From positions 19,140-83,139 of the forward strand of contig JBEIHO010000004.1 in assembly GCA_040381215.1 (NCBI GenBank): 64,000 nt of DNA, in the 5' to 3' direction. Source of the DNA: SZUA-430 sp040381215 (lineage in GTDB: Bacteria > Pseudomonadota > Alphaproteobacteria > Micropepsales > Micropepsaceae). The translations under genes and the position numbers were made by a program. Under the pieces are notes generated by a model, which saw nothing but the letters and a program-made list of their open reading frames with translations, was not told where the DNA came from and made no database searches. This document shows, in pieces, positions 1-8,493 of the stretch (the first letter of the stretch is position 1; the number at the start of each line of letters is the position of its first letter).

Positions 1-90
1 GCGGCGACCATCGAACGTGTAGTCGTTCTGCACGAATTTCTGCACGCTGTTGCGCAACAGGTTCTGTTCTTCAGTGAATGAAAAGTCCAT
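1..90 (-). CDS. Acyl-CoA dehydrogenase, N-terminal fragment (runs off the window)
   Basis: Only the first 30 codons are inside the window, starting at the ATG complementary to 88-90. The translation begins MDFSFTEEQNLLRNSVQKFV, the usual opening helix of acyl-CoA dehydrogenases (FTEEQ..LR.SV..F). It lies 42 bp downstream of another acyl-CoA dehydrogenase on the same strand, so the two probably form a paired operon, possibly encoding a heteromeric enzyme of the kind used in steroid or branched acyl-CoA oxidation. Pairing and substrate are inference; the family call rests on a short segment. Confidence 0.75.
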   Translation of the reverse strand, partial: MDFSFTEEQNLLRNSVQKFVQNDYTFDGRR

Positions 91-132
91 GTGGGGTTCC
101 GGCTTGTTTGCTGTTGTATGTTGTCGGGCAGC

Positions 133-1326
133 TCAGAGGCCAAGCACCATCTTGGCGATGATGTTCCTCTGGATTTCATTGGACCCGCCATAGATCGACG
201 TCCGCCGCGTCAGGAAATAGTTCTGCGACGCGCCATGCGCATAGTCCGGTCCCGGCACGTACTCGTTCGTGGCCTTGTCATGGGCGAACGGACGATAGGG
301 ATTGCCGTAATAGGCGATCGCCTCGAGCGTGAGCTCGGTCAGACGCTGCTGGATATCGGTACCGCGGATCTTGAGGATCGACGCCTCCGGCCCGTGCCCA
401 CCCTTTGATTCATTGGCCAGCGTGCGCAGCTCGGTGTACTCCAGCGCCAGCAGGTCGACTTCCAGCTCCGCAACAGAGCGGGCGAAGAACTCGTCACCGA
501 TCAGCTTGCGGCCTTCGCCATCCGGCTCGGCACCGGCCAACTGCTTGAGGCGTGCAACGCCGCGCTTGGACCGCGCCACGCCTGCAATGCCGGCGCGCTC
601 GTGGCCCAGCAGGAACTTGGCATAGGTCCAGCCTTCATTCTCCTTGCCGATCAGGTTGGCGACCGGCACGCGGACATTGTCCAGCCACACTTCGTTGACC
701 TCATGCGCGCCGTCCATCGTGATGATGGGCCTGACCGAGACACCGGGCGTCTTCATGTCGATCAGCAGGAACGAGATGCCTTCCTGCTGCTTGGCGCCCG
801 GATTGGTGCGCACGAGGCAGAAGATCCAGTCGGCATATTGCGCCAGCGTCGTCCAGGTCTTCTGGCCGTTGACGACATAGTGGTCGCCGTCACGCACCGC
901 CGTCGTCTTGAGCGAGGCAAGGTCCGAACCCGCACCCGGCTCCGAATAGCCCTGGCACCACCAGCGCTCGCCCGACAGGATCTTGGGCAGATGATCCTTC
1001 TTCTGCTCCTCGGTGCCGAACGTGTAGATCACGGGCCCCACCATGGCCAAGCCAAAGGGCAGCGTCATCGGCGTGTCGGCGGCCGCACATTCCTCGCCGA
1101 AGATGTACTTCTGCGTCGCTGTCCAGCCGGTGCCGCCATACTGCTGCGGCCACGACGGCGCCACCCAGCCCTTCTTGAACAGGATCTTGTGCCAGGCCAG
1201 GAAATCTTCCTTGGTCTTGAACTCGCCGCGCGATTTCCCCTTGAGGTCCTGCGGGTAGCTCTCAGCGATGAACTGGCGAACTTCCTTCCGGAAAGCCTCG
1301 TCGGCCGGTGTGAAGGCGATATGCAT
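133..1326 (-). CDS. Acyl-CoA dehydrogenase family protein
   Basis: This 397-residue flavoprotein would catalyse FAD-dependent alpha,beta-dehydrogenation of an acyl-CoA thioester in the cytoplasm. The fold is seen in order: an N-terminal helical part, the central beta domain with the flavin-contacting stretches WCQGYSEPGAGSDLASL and DGDHYVVNGQKTWTT (about residues 122-160), and a C-terminal helical domain ending in a GGSNEIQRN signature near residue 380. That ending is typical of the family. Length is normal. The next gene downstream on this strand is a second acyl-CoA dehydrogenase, so they probably work together. Substrate cannot be read from the sequence; the insertion-rich C-terminal half resembles enzymes of steroid or bulky acyl-CoA catabolism, which is inference. 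Confidence 0.93.
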   Translation of the reverse strand: MHIAFTPADEAFRKEVRQFIAESYPQDLKGKSRGEFKTKEDFLAWHKILFKKGWVAPSWPQQYGGTGWTATQKYIFGEECAAADTPMTLPFGLAMVGPVIYTFGTEEQKKDHLPKILSGERWWCQGYSEPGAGSDLASLKTTAVRDGDHYVVNGQKTWTTLAQYADWIFCLVRTNPGAKQQEGISFLLIDMKTPGVSVRPIITMDGAHEVNEVWLDNVRVPVANLIGKENEGWTYAKFLLGHERAGIAGVARSKRGVARLKQLAGAEPDGEGRKLIGDEFFARSVAELEVDLLALEYTELRTLANESKGGHGPEASILKIRGTDIQQRLTELTLEAIAYYGNPYRPFAHDKATNEYVPGPDYAHGASQNYFLTRRTSIYGGSNEIQRNIIAKMVLGL

Positions 1327-1440
1327 GTTGCTGTTTCCTGCTTTGCAAAACTGCCCGAATTGCGCGGGATGATAGCGTCGCGCCCTGAGGATTCAAACAG
1401 CATCTTGTGGCGCAGTAGCGCGTCCATTAACAAGGCGCGC

Positions 1441-1659
1441 ATGGTTGGATCGGTTGAAAGCCCTTGCGTGAAGGTGTGCGCGATTGACGCTACGACAGGC
1501 TGGTGCCTGGGCTGTGGCAGGTCGATGCGCGAGATTGCGGGCTGGTCCAGCCTGCCACCGGAAACGCGCAGCGCCATCATGGCTGCGCTCGACGATCGCA
1601 AGGCGCAGATCCCCGACCGGCAAGCCCGCGCCCGCTCCCACAGGTTGCCCGGATCATGA
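1441..1659 (+). CDS. DUF1289 domain-containing small Cys-rich protein
   Basis: This 72-residue protein matches the DUF1289 pattern. SPCVKVCAID is followed by GWCLGCGRSMREIAGWSSL, giving four cysteines in C-x3-C and C-x2-C arrangement that probably bind a metal, then an ER..IMA-type helix. DUF1289 proteins are small, widespread in proteobacteria and have no established function. The ATG at 1441 gives the family's usual start only a few residues before the first cysteine. Its stop codon overlaps the start of the following MOSC gene (ATGA), so the two are translationally coupled. Confidence 0.85.
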   Translation: MVGSVESPCVKVCAIDATTGWCLGCGRSMREIAGWSSLPPETRSAIMAALDDRKAQIPDRQARARSHRLPGS

Positions 1660-2198
1660 CACAGCCCCGCGTCCTCGCCGTCTGCAAGAGCCCCGGCCAC
1701 ACGATGTCCAAGCCCCGCACCGACAGCGTGCGCCTCATCGAAGGCCTCGGCATCGAGGGCGACGCCCACGCAGGCGCGACCGTCAAGCACCGCTCCCGCG
1801 CCGCCAAGGACCCCACCCTGCCCAACCTGCGGCAGGTCCACCTGATCCACACCGAACTCTTCGACGAACTCAAGGCGAAGGGCTTTTCGGTCGATCCCGG
1901 CCAGATGGGCGAGAACATCACCACGGCCGGCATCGACCTCCTGTCCCTGCCCCGCGGCACCAGGCTCAGGCTCGGCGAACAGGCGGTCGTGGAACTCACG
2001 GGCCTGCGCAACCCGTGCTCGCAGATCGACGGCATCCAGCAAGGCCTGATGGAAGCCGTACTCGAGCGCAGGTCCACGGGCCTCGTACGCAAGTCCGGCG
2101 TCATGGCCATCGTGGTCGCCTCAGGCGCCGTGAAGGCCGACGACCCGATCACGATAAGCTTGCCAGCTCACCCGCACGAACCCCTGAAGCCCGTCTGA
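1656..2198 (+). CDS. MOSC domain-containing protein
   Basis: The product is 180 residues long. It carries the MOSC (molybdenum-cofactor sulfurase C-terminal) fold, with GIEGDAHAG near residue 39, LRQVHLIH, then GQMGENITT and the family-defining Cys in LRNPCSQID near residue 130. Stand-alone MOSC proteins are thought to handle sulfur on the molybdenum cofactor or to act as reductase components; the exact substrate here is unknown. I chose the ATG at 1656 because it overlaps the DUF1289 stop by 4 bp and begins the conserved domain directly. A longer in-frame extension upstream only shadows the DUF1289 gene. Confidence 0.9.
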   Translation: MTQPRVLAVCKSPGHTMSKPRTDSVRLIEGLGIEGDAHAGATVKHRSRAAKDPTLPNLRQVHLIHTELFDELKAKGFSVDPGQMGENITTAGIDLLSLPRGTRLRLGEQAVVELTGLRNPCSQIDGIQQGLMEAVLERRSTGLVRKSGVMAIVVASGAVKADDPITISLPAHPHEPLKPV

Positions 2199-2276
2199 CG
2201 GCAAGGCGCGTAAACAGCCCATGGTGGCCCCGCGACAGCTGGTGTAATCTGCCCGCGTCTCAGGGAGCGGGCAGTA

Positions 2277-4031
2277 ATGAGCAACAGTCACGACACTTCG
2301 GGCACAACACTCCTTGCAAGCCGCCTCGCGATCGGCCTGGCGCAAGGTGCCGCGCTCTATTTCCTGCTCGACATGCTCGACGGCAAGCAGCTCGCCTTCA
2401 CGCGCACCTGGCCCTACACGGCCCTGGTCCTGACGGCGGCCCTGTTGCCCTTCGCCTGGCTCGCCTCTTACGGCACCATGCGCATCACCACGCTCGTCGC
2501 CTGGACCCTGGGCATCATCGCCACGATCACCGCTGCAAGCCATCATGCGGCATGGATGGACACAGGCAAGGACGGCTCGGAGAACCTCGCACTCTTCTTT
2601 CCCCTGGCTGCCGCACTTTTCATTGGCCACCACCTCGTCGCCGCCGCCGACCGCGATCGCAGGCTTGTCGCCAATTACGCCAGCTATTTCGACATGGGCT
2701 GGAAGGACGGCGTGCAGCTGGCACTCAGCCTGGCCTTCCTTGGCGCTTTCTGGTTGCTGCTCTGGCTCGGCGCCAGCCTGTTCGACCTGATCGGCATCAC
2801 CTTCATCGAGGAACTGATCACCAAGCGCCCCTTCGTGTTCCTCGCCTCGGCCTCGGTCTTCGCGCTGGCCGTCCACATCACCGACACGCGCATGTCGCTG
2901 GTCATCGGCGCCCGCACCATTGCCTTGATCCTGCTGAGCTGGCTGCTCCCCCTGCTCGCCCTCTTTGCCTGGGCCTTCCTCGCCAGCCTGTTCTTCACGG
3001 GGCTCGCCCCGCTCTGGGCCACCGGGCGGGCCACGGCGCTTCTCGTCACGGCGGGCGCTGCCCTCGTGATCCTAATCAACGCGAACTACCAGGACGGCGA
3101 TGACGAACGCCTGCCGCCGGGCGTGCTCAAGCTGTCGGTCCGCGCCGCCGCCCTCGCGCTCGTTCCCATCGCGGGCCTTGCCTTCTATTCGATCTGGCTG
3201 CGCGTGGGTCAGTACGGCCTGACGCCGGAGCGCGTCATCGGCCTCGCCATCGTCGGCGTGGGCTGCATCTACGCCGCCGGTTATGCGCTGGCAGCCCTCT
3301 GGCCCGGACGCTGGATGCAGCCGCTGCAACCCACCAATATCCTCGCGGCCTTTGCATGGGTCGGCCTGATCGTGGGCATGATCACCCCGCTTGCCAGCCC
3401 GACGCGCCTGTCGGTCAACGACCAGGTGAGCCGTCTCCTCGCGGGCACGACGCTGCCCGACAAGTTCGACTTCGACCTGCTGCGCTTCAACACCGGCCGT
3501 TACGGCCTCGACGCCCTGAACCGCCTTGCCGCCGACCGCGGCTCACCGCAGCGCGTCGTCATCGCCGATGGCGCCGCAGCCGCCCTGAAGCGGACGACCC
3601 CAGTACCCAAGCCCAGCGAAGACGCGATGACCGCCGACACCTTGCGCAAGGGCATCACGGTGTTTCCCGCGGGCAGCACCCTGCCCGACAGCCTCCTGAC
3701 GCAGGACTGGACCGCCAAGGGCGCCAATCCGCTCGAGAACTGCGTGCGCAATGCCACCAAGCCGCAAGGCTGCCAGGCTCTTCTGGCCGACATCGACAGC
3801 GACGGGCGCGTTGACGTCCTCTTGCGCCAGAACCATTGGTCCATCATCGCCCTCGGTCAGGAACCCAGCGGCACCTGGATCCAGCGCGGCACTTTCCAGA
3901 CCGGCCAGTGCGGCGCGCCCACATTCGATTTCTCGAGCCCCGGCGTCAGCCTGGCCCCGCCGCGCCCCAGCCAGATGGAACTCGACGTCAACGGCCAGCG
4001 CTTCCAGCTGAACCCGTCGTGCAATCCCTGA
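2277..4031 (+). CDS. DUF4153 domain-containing integral membrane protein
   Basis: This is a 584-residue protein. The first 390 residues consist of roughly ten hydrophobic segments (for example LAIGLAQGAALYFLLDMLDG and ALILLSWLLPLLALFAWAF). They are followed by a soluble C-terminal domain of about 190 residues that starts at VNDQVSRLLAG. This layout, and the phrase FDFDLLRFNTGRYGLDALNRLA (split across residues 400-425), fits DUF4153 membrane proteins. No biochemical role is established for the family. The start has AGGGAG 9 bp upstream. The gene is flanked by MOSC (same strand) and an unrelated gene on the other strand, so context does not help. Confidence 0.8.
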   Translation: MSNSHDTSGTTLLASRLAIGLAQGAALYFLLDMLDGKQLAFTRTWPYTALVLTAALLPFAWLASYGTMRITTLVAWTLGIIATITAASHHAAWMDTGKDGSENLALFFPLAAALFIGHHLVAAADRDRRLVANYASYFDMGWKDGVQLALSLAFLGAFWLLLWLGASLFDLIGITFIEELITKRPFVFLASASVFALAVHITDTRMSLVIGARTIALILLSWLLPLLALFAWAFLASLFFTGLAPLWATGRATALLVTAGAALVILINANYQDGDDERLPPGVLKLSVRAAALALVPIAGLAFYSIWLRVGQYGLTPERVIGLAIVGVGCIYAAGYALAALWPGRWMQPLQPTNILAAFAWVGLIVGMITPLASPTRLSVNDQVSRLLAGTTLPDKFDFDLLRFNTGRYGLDALNRLAADRGSPQRVVIADGAAAALKRTTPVPKPSEDAMTADTLRKGITVFPAGSTLPDSLLTQDWTAKGANPLENCVRNATKPQGCQALLADIDSDGRVDVLLRQNHWSIIALGQEPSGTWIQRGTFQTGQCGAPTFDFSSPGVSLAPPRPSQMELDVNGQRFQLNPSCNP

Positions 4032-4039
4032 CCGGCGAT

Positions 4040-4897
4040 CTACGGTGTCCCCCGCTCTCCCGCCGCCATCGCACGCAGGGCGGGCGCAAGGACTTCAAGC
4101 GGCTCGGCCAGGATGATGTCGAAGAAGGACTTCATCAGGCGGCAGGTCTTCTGGGCCGCCCCGGTATCCTCATCACCGCTGCCTGACAGCAGCGTTTCGA
4201 TCTCGTTCGGCGAGACACCAGAGGATTGCGACGCCAGCGCAAAGATCTGCGCGGCGAGTACCTGAAACGGCTCCTGCGCCAACCGCGGCACATCGGGATC
4301 GGACGGCGTGCGAATGATGGCCATCACAAGCATCTGCTGGCGCGCGACAAGTTCGGGACTGAGCCTCTCCTCGATGTCGCCGCGGATACGCCCCAGCGCC
4401 AGATCCCGGCACGTCGCCGGATCGCCCGCGACCTCCAGGTGCGACAGCGCATCCCGCTGCAGCGCATAATAGTCCCGGACCAGTTCGTCGCTCATCGACG
4501 CCACCTTGTCGGCCGCATGCGACAGCACCTGCGAGACCGCGTTGCGCCTCACTTCATCCTCGCTGCGACCTTCCTCGCGGTCACGCTGCACCAGCGTGAC
4601 AAGGCGCTCATAGAGCGCATCTTCCGCCGGCCTGATGCGACCCACCGGCTTCAGCGCCTCGATATAGGGACTGACGGCGTTGACCGGCACCTCTGCCGAA
4701 AAGCGCATGGCGCTGAGCGGCCAGCCCGTGATCACCATCACCGCGATCAGCGCACCCGCCAACCCGCCAAGGCCGGCCAGGCGCAACGTGGGCCAGGCAG
4801 GCCCCACATAGCGCACATAAGCCCAAGAAAGCCCCCAGGCGAGGGCGCCCGCAGCAAGCGCGGAAACGGCTACAATGATGATGGCTGCTGCTTCCAT
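4040..4897 (-). CDS. Hypothetical protein with two N-terminal membrane segments
   Basis: I do not recognise this 285-residue protein. It opens with a hydrophobic segment (AAAIIIVAVSALAAGALAWG) and a second one around residues 38-58 (LAGLGGLAGALIAVMVITGW). The remainder is mostly polar and helical, with acidic Arg-rich stretches and two cysteines. This suggests a membrane-anchored protein with a helical cytoplasmic or periplasmic domain. The ATG at 4897 starts just before the first membrane segment; an in-frame GTG at 4909 would add four residues. Codon use looks like its neighbours. It converges with the DUF4153 gene with only 8 bp between them. Confidence 0.6.
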   Translation of the reverse strand: MEAAAIIIVAVSALAAGALAWGLSWAYVRYVGPAWPTLRLAGLGGLAGALIAVMVITGWPLSAMRFSAEVPVNAVSPYIEALKPVGRIRPAEDALYERLVTLVQRDREEGRSEDEVRRNAVSQVLSHAADKVASMSDELVRDYYALQRDALSHLEVAGDPATCRDLALGRIRGDIEERLSPELVARQQMLVMAIIRTPSDPDVPRLAQEPFQVLAAQIFALASQSSGVSPNEIETLLSGSGDEDTGAAQKTCRLMKSFFDIILAEPLEVLAPALRAMAAGERGTP

Positions 4898-5027
4898 GGC
4901 CCCGTACACCCGGCTTGTTGCGTCTTTGCACCAAGGCTGACGACCCCGAAAGGCTTCGTCAACTCTCTCCCGTCACTACTTGTGGTAGGCATTGGTTTCA
5001 TCTTCTTCCGCAGGAAAGAGCGCGCGC

Positions 5028-5798
5028 ATGCCTCCTCGCAACCCCAGCATCGACAACCGCAAGCGCAAATTGGCGCCAAGCTACCGGTTGCCGGCCCTCG
5101 ACCCCGATTTCCTGCTGGGTGATTCGATGCGCGGTGTCCGCTTCATGCTCGAATACGCAAAGGCCGAAGAGACGCTGCGCCAGGCAGGCATCCGCTCCAC
5201 CATTGTCGTGTTCGGCTCGGCACGCGCCCAACCCGGCTCCCAGCATTACGAGCACGCCCGCGTCTTCGGCCGCATCGCTTCCGAGCGCGGCGGTGCCCTC
5301 ATTCGCAATGGAGGCCTGCATGACAATGTCATCGCCACCGGCGGCGGACCCGGCATCATGGAGGCCGCCAATCGCGGCGCAGCCGATGCCGGCGCCTTGT
5401 CCGTCGGCTTCAACATCCGCCTGCCCCACGAGCAGGAGCCCAACCCCTACTCGACCGCCGAATTGACCTTTCAGTTCCACTACTTCGCCATGCGCAAGAT
5501 GCACCTCGCCATGCGCGCCAACGGCCTCGTCGTGTTCCCGGGCGGCTTCGGCACGCTCGACGAACTGTTCGAGATTCTGACCCTCCTCCAGACCGACAAG
5601 ATCGCGCCCCTGCCGGTCGTGCTCTTCGACCGCAGCTTCTGGACAAGCCTCGTCAACTTCGACGTCCTGGTCGACAAGGGCATGATCGTGGCAGAGGACC
5701 TCAAGCTGTTCAGCTATGCCGAAAGCGCCGAGGAAATCTGGTCCAACATGGTCACGTCCGGCCTGTCGATGCACGCCGTGCGCAGTGGCGGGGAATAG
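5028..5798 (+). CDS. LOG family protein (TIGR00730-type Rossmann fold)
   Basis: This 256-residue protein belongs to the LOG (LONELY GUY) family. Members include cytokinin riboside 5'-monophosphate phosphoribohydrolases and bacterial nucleoside-monophosphate N-glycosidases, formerly misnamed lysine decarboxylases. Diagnostic motifs are IVVFGSARAQPGSQHYE, ATGGGPGIMEAANRGA, and the catalytic FPGGFGTLDELFEILTLLQ near residues 170-190. It has about 60 extra N-terminal residues, as the longer LOG subgroup does. The ATG at 5028 is preceded by AGGAAAGAG at good spacing; an upstream TTG at 4992 is less likely. The substrate is not determinable here. Confidence 0.9.
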   Translation: MPPRNPSIDNRKRKLAPSYRLPALDPDFLLGDSMRGVRFMLEYAKAEETLRQAGIRSTIVVFGSARAQPGSQHYEHARVFGRIASERGGALIRNGGLHDNVIATGGGPGIMEAANRGAADAGALSVGFNIRLPHEQEPNPYSTAELTFQFHYFAMRKMHLAMRANGLVVFPGGFGTLDELFEILTLLQTDKIAPLPVVLFDRSFWTSLVNFDVLVDKGMIVAEDLKLFSYAESAEEIWSNMVTSGLSMHAVRSGGE

Positions 5799-5803
5799 GC
5801 GCC

Positions 5804-6250
5804 TCAGCGCCGCGGACTGCAGACCGGGTCGCTCGCGCCTTCGGGAAGGACGCATTCCACGCCGACATCGCCTTCCGTCGCGCGCGTAACGGCATCGGCA
5901 AGCGACAGGCGTACGCCGTCCTTGGCCGTTGCCTTCAGCAATTTCTCGATCCGGCCGGCCGACAGCGTCGGGCCATCCTCCGCCCGCCGCAGCGAGAACC
6001 AGCCACGCCGCGGCGCAGCGCGCTTCGCCGACAGCCCCAGCACCGTGTTCAGCAACGACGGCTTGCGCGCCGGCGCCGCGCTCTCGATCTGCGCCAGCAG
6101 CGTACCGGCCTGGTTCAGCGTCGATGCCAGCTGCGCCCGAGCGCCGTGCAGCGAGGAAGCGGGCCCATCGGTCTTTCGCGCCTTCGCCTCGGCGACCAGC
6201 TTGTTGACCAGCTCGGAGACGGCTGCGCCGTTCTTGTGTGTCGTGGACAT
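5804..6250 (-). CDS. Hypothetical protein in an operon with the Ntn-hydrolase-like gene
   Basis: This 148-residue soluble protein is not recognised. It is rich in Ala, Lys and Arg, with a helical first half (ELVNKLVAEAKARK, GARAQLASTLNQAGTLLAQIE) and a more compact second half containing two Cys (VECVLPEGASDPVCSP) near the C-terminus. It begins only 12 bp after the stop of the larger upstream gene on the same strand, so the pair is very probably one transcription unit. It may regulate, chaperone or be a substrate of that protein. That link rests on position only. Confidence 0.65.
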   Translation of the reverse strand: MSTTHKNGAAVSELVNKLVAEAKARKTDGPASSLHGARAQLASTLNQAGTLLAQIESAAPARKPSLLNTVLGLSAKRAAPRRGWFSLRRAEDGPTLSAGRIEKLLKATAKDGVRLSLADAVTRATEGDVGVECVLPEGASDPVCSPRR

Positions 6251-6262
6251 GGTCAGATCACC

Positions 6263-7570
6263 TCACATGCTGTGGCGCAGCCACTCGGCCCGCCCCTTGG
6301 TCAACCGGATCGCCAGGATGGGCTGCGCCACCGACTGGCTGCCCGTCAGTTCATGCTCGATCACCGACAGCACGATCATCTTGGTCGCGTGCTCGGCCAG
6401 TTGCTCGGGCGGAGACGAGTTGACGACCTCGGCAACCCGCATCTCCATGGCATGGCGCGCAATGTCATCTCCCGCCATCAGGATCGCGCGCGACAGGGCC
6501 AGAGGCGCCTGCGAGAACGTCTGCAGCACCGACTTGCCCAGCCCCGCATCCTTCTTCGAGACTTCCGCCGACACCGAGTTCAGCAGCGAGTCGATCCCCT
6601 GCCGCATCAGCTGGAACATCAGGTACTTGTAGCCCGGCTGCGCGCCCCGCAGCAGCGCATCGATCAGGTCGGCCTGCGCATAGGATTGTATGATCGCCGG
6701 CTCCGCATTGGACGGCATGCCCGCCGAGACCAGCTGGTGCTTCACGATACCGCCAAACGCCGAACCGATGCGCAAATCCACATAGGAAGGACGAATGTCA
6801 TCGGTCCCGAAGCCGGTCAGCACCACGCCGGTCTGCGGCACACCCGGCGCCATCCAGTCCGTCAGGCACGACGCAACGGCAACCTCAGCAAGCTGGGTCT
6901 TCAATTCGCCCGCAAGCACGCCCGGTCCGAACAGCGCATCGGTCATGCCCTCGATCAGCTTCGGCAGGTACTGCTCGATCAGCTGCACGAGCCGCGGCGA
7001 GCTTTCACCGATCAGCGGACGCTTCTGCGGCGGGGTGCCATGCGGCAGGAACAGGTTCTGGAAATACGTGCCGGCGTACTGCGTCTCGAAGCGCAGCATG
7101 TCGAGCCCGCGGCTCAGCGCCGCCTCGTCCGCGCGGCCCTTCCGGTCCGCCGCCAGCTCGATGCACTGCTGGTAGCGCTGCAGCATCGCGGCGACATAGA
7201 TGGCAAAGTGCAGCCGCTCCTGCCCCTCGTCGATGGGAAGCAGCTTGTTGGCCTTGGCGTCGGCGCCCGACGTCCAGCGCCCGAGGAAGCGAACCATCGC
7301 CTCCGCCACCAGCGCGACGGAAGTCCCGCGCGAAGCCGTGGTCGAGCGGAACGTCTCGAACACCGTTCCCCACGGATACCGATAGAACTCCGCGACGTCG
7401 AAGATCCTGGCCGCGACCGGCATCTTCTCGTCCAGCAGGAACACCTTGTCGACGCCGCTCTGGTAGCGCACCGTCGCCGTCCCGTCCGGATGATATTCGA
7501 TGGCCGTGAGCGCGCTGTCGGCCGCAAGCGCAGCCCCCTGCACGTTCAGCAGCATGACCTCTGACGTCAT
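6263..7570 (-). CDS. Putative proteasome-like Ntn hydrolase
   Basis: The 435-residue product begins MTSEVMLLNVQGAALAADSA. Counting the Thr after the initiator Met as residue 1, Asp falls at 17 within LAADSA. A Lys occurs in VDKVFLLD at residue 41, followed by an AEF..YPWGTVFE segment. This is the layout of proteasome beta subunits and HslV: a nucleophile Thr1, Asp17, and a Lys preceding a beta-strand. The protein is about twice as long as a beta subunit, with an added helical C-terminal region of unknown role. I chose the ATG at 7570 because it exposes the Thr and has a G-rich ribosome-binding sequence; the longer in-frame extension to 7672 is low-complexity. Enzyme activity is inference; no substrate is known. 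Confidence 0.6.
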   Translation of the reverse strand: MTSEVMLLNVQGAALAADSALTAIEYHPDGTATVRYQSGVDKVFLLDEKMPVAARIFDVAEFYRYPWGTVFETFRSTTASRGTSVALVAEAMVRFLGRWTSGADAKANKLLPIDEGQERLHFAIYVAAMLQRYQQCIELAADRKGRADEAALSRGLDMLRFETQYAGTYFQNLFLPHGTPPQKRPLIGESSPRLVQLIEQYLPKLIEGMTDALFGPGVLAGELKTQLAEVAVASCLTDWMAPGVPQTGVVLTGFGTDDIRPSYVDLRIGSAFGGIVKHQLVSAGMPSNAEPAIIQSYAQADLIDALLRGAQPGYKYLMFQLMRQGIDSLLNSVSAEVSKKDAGLGKSVLQTFSQAPLALSRAILMAGDDIARHAMEMRVAEVVNSSPPEQLAEHATKMIVLSVIEHELTGSQSVAQPILAIRLTKGRAEWLRHSM

Positions 7571-7786
7571 CTGTCCCCATTCCCCCCAAAGGGCACCACG
7601 GCGCGCACGCGCGCCAGGCACCGGCAGCCCGGGGCCCCAACCCCGCACCGCGCCCCTGAATAGAGCCAACAATCGCCGAAAAGGGCAATGGCCAAGCTCG
7701 TGCCCGACCGCCCGGGAATTCCCCTGCCAGGCGAAAACGTGAGGATCGCAAGCCCGCCCGCCGCATTTTCCCGCGGCCTGAGGGCG

Positions 7787-8374
7787 TCAGGGCAACAGGG
7801 CATCCTCGACGAAGTCGAGCCGGTCCTGCCCGAAGAACAATTCCCCGTTCACGAAGAACGAGGGCGCCCCGAACACGCCGCGCGCGACCGCGCCTTCGGT
7901 GTTTGCCTTGAGCTTCTCCTTCACGTCCGCCCGCTCGATGCGGGTCATGAAGTCCTCGGGCTTGATGCCGACGTCGCGCAGGACATGCGCGATCTCACCC
8001 TGGTCGTTCAGGTTGCGCGTATGCGCCCACATCGCATCGAACATGGCATTCACATAGATGTCGAACAGCGGCGTCTGCTGATAGGCAACCGCCCCGCGCA
8101 TGAGCGGCAATGTATTGACCGGGAAATGGGTGTTGAAGTTCATCACCACACCATAGCGCTTCGCAAAGCGCGCAAGGTCGCTGTTCATGTAGCGCGCCTT
8201 CGCAGGGATCATCGCCGGCGAGGCATTTCCCGTCGCCTTGAAGACGGCGCCCAGCAGGATCGGCGTCCACGTGATCCGCGCCCCATGCCGCGCCGCGATC
8301 TTCGGCAACTGCTTGTAGGCGAGAAAGGTCGTTGGGCTTCCAAAGTCGAACAGGAACTCGACACTCTTCGTCAT
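7787..8374 (-). CDS. 2-hydroxychromene-2-carboxylate isomerase-like DsbA-family protein
   Basis: This 195-residue thioredoxin-fold protein resembles the kappa-class GST / 2-hydroxychromene-2-carboxylate isomerase branch of DsbA. It shows FLFDFGSPTTFLAYKQLPKI at the N-terminus (the Ser/Tyr-type active-site strand in place of CxxC), TWTPILLGAVFKATGN, and the C-terminal GVFGAPSFFVNGELFFGQDRL, split here for length. These enzymes act in glutathione-dependent isomerisation during aromatic degradation; many homologues have unknown substrates. Two adjacent ATG codons (8377 and 8374) could start it. No pathway genes for naphthalene-type degradation lie nearby, so the physiological reaction is open. 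Confidence 0.85.
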   Translation of the reverse strand: MTKSVEFLFDFGSPTTFLAYKQLPKIAARHGARITWTPILLGAVFKATGNASPAMIPAKARYMNSDLARFAKRYGVVMNFNTHFPVNTLPLMRGAVAYQQTPLFDIYVNAMFDAMWAHTRNLNDQGEIAHVLRDVGIKPEDFMTRIERADVKEKLKANTEGAVARGVFGAPSFFVNGELFFGQDRLDFVEDALLP

Positions 8375-8493
8375 CATGTCACCATTTGAAAGCCTGGCCG
8401 GCACAGGCGCCGCAACCGAAGCGCAGTCTGCAGCATCCAGCCCCGGCCCGCAATGCGCGTGGTCACAAAGCCAAGGCCCCGCAGGACACGCCC

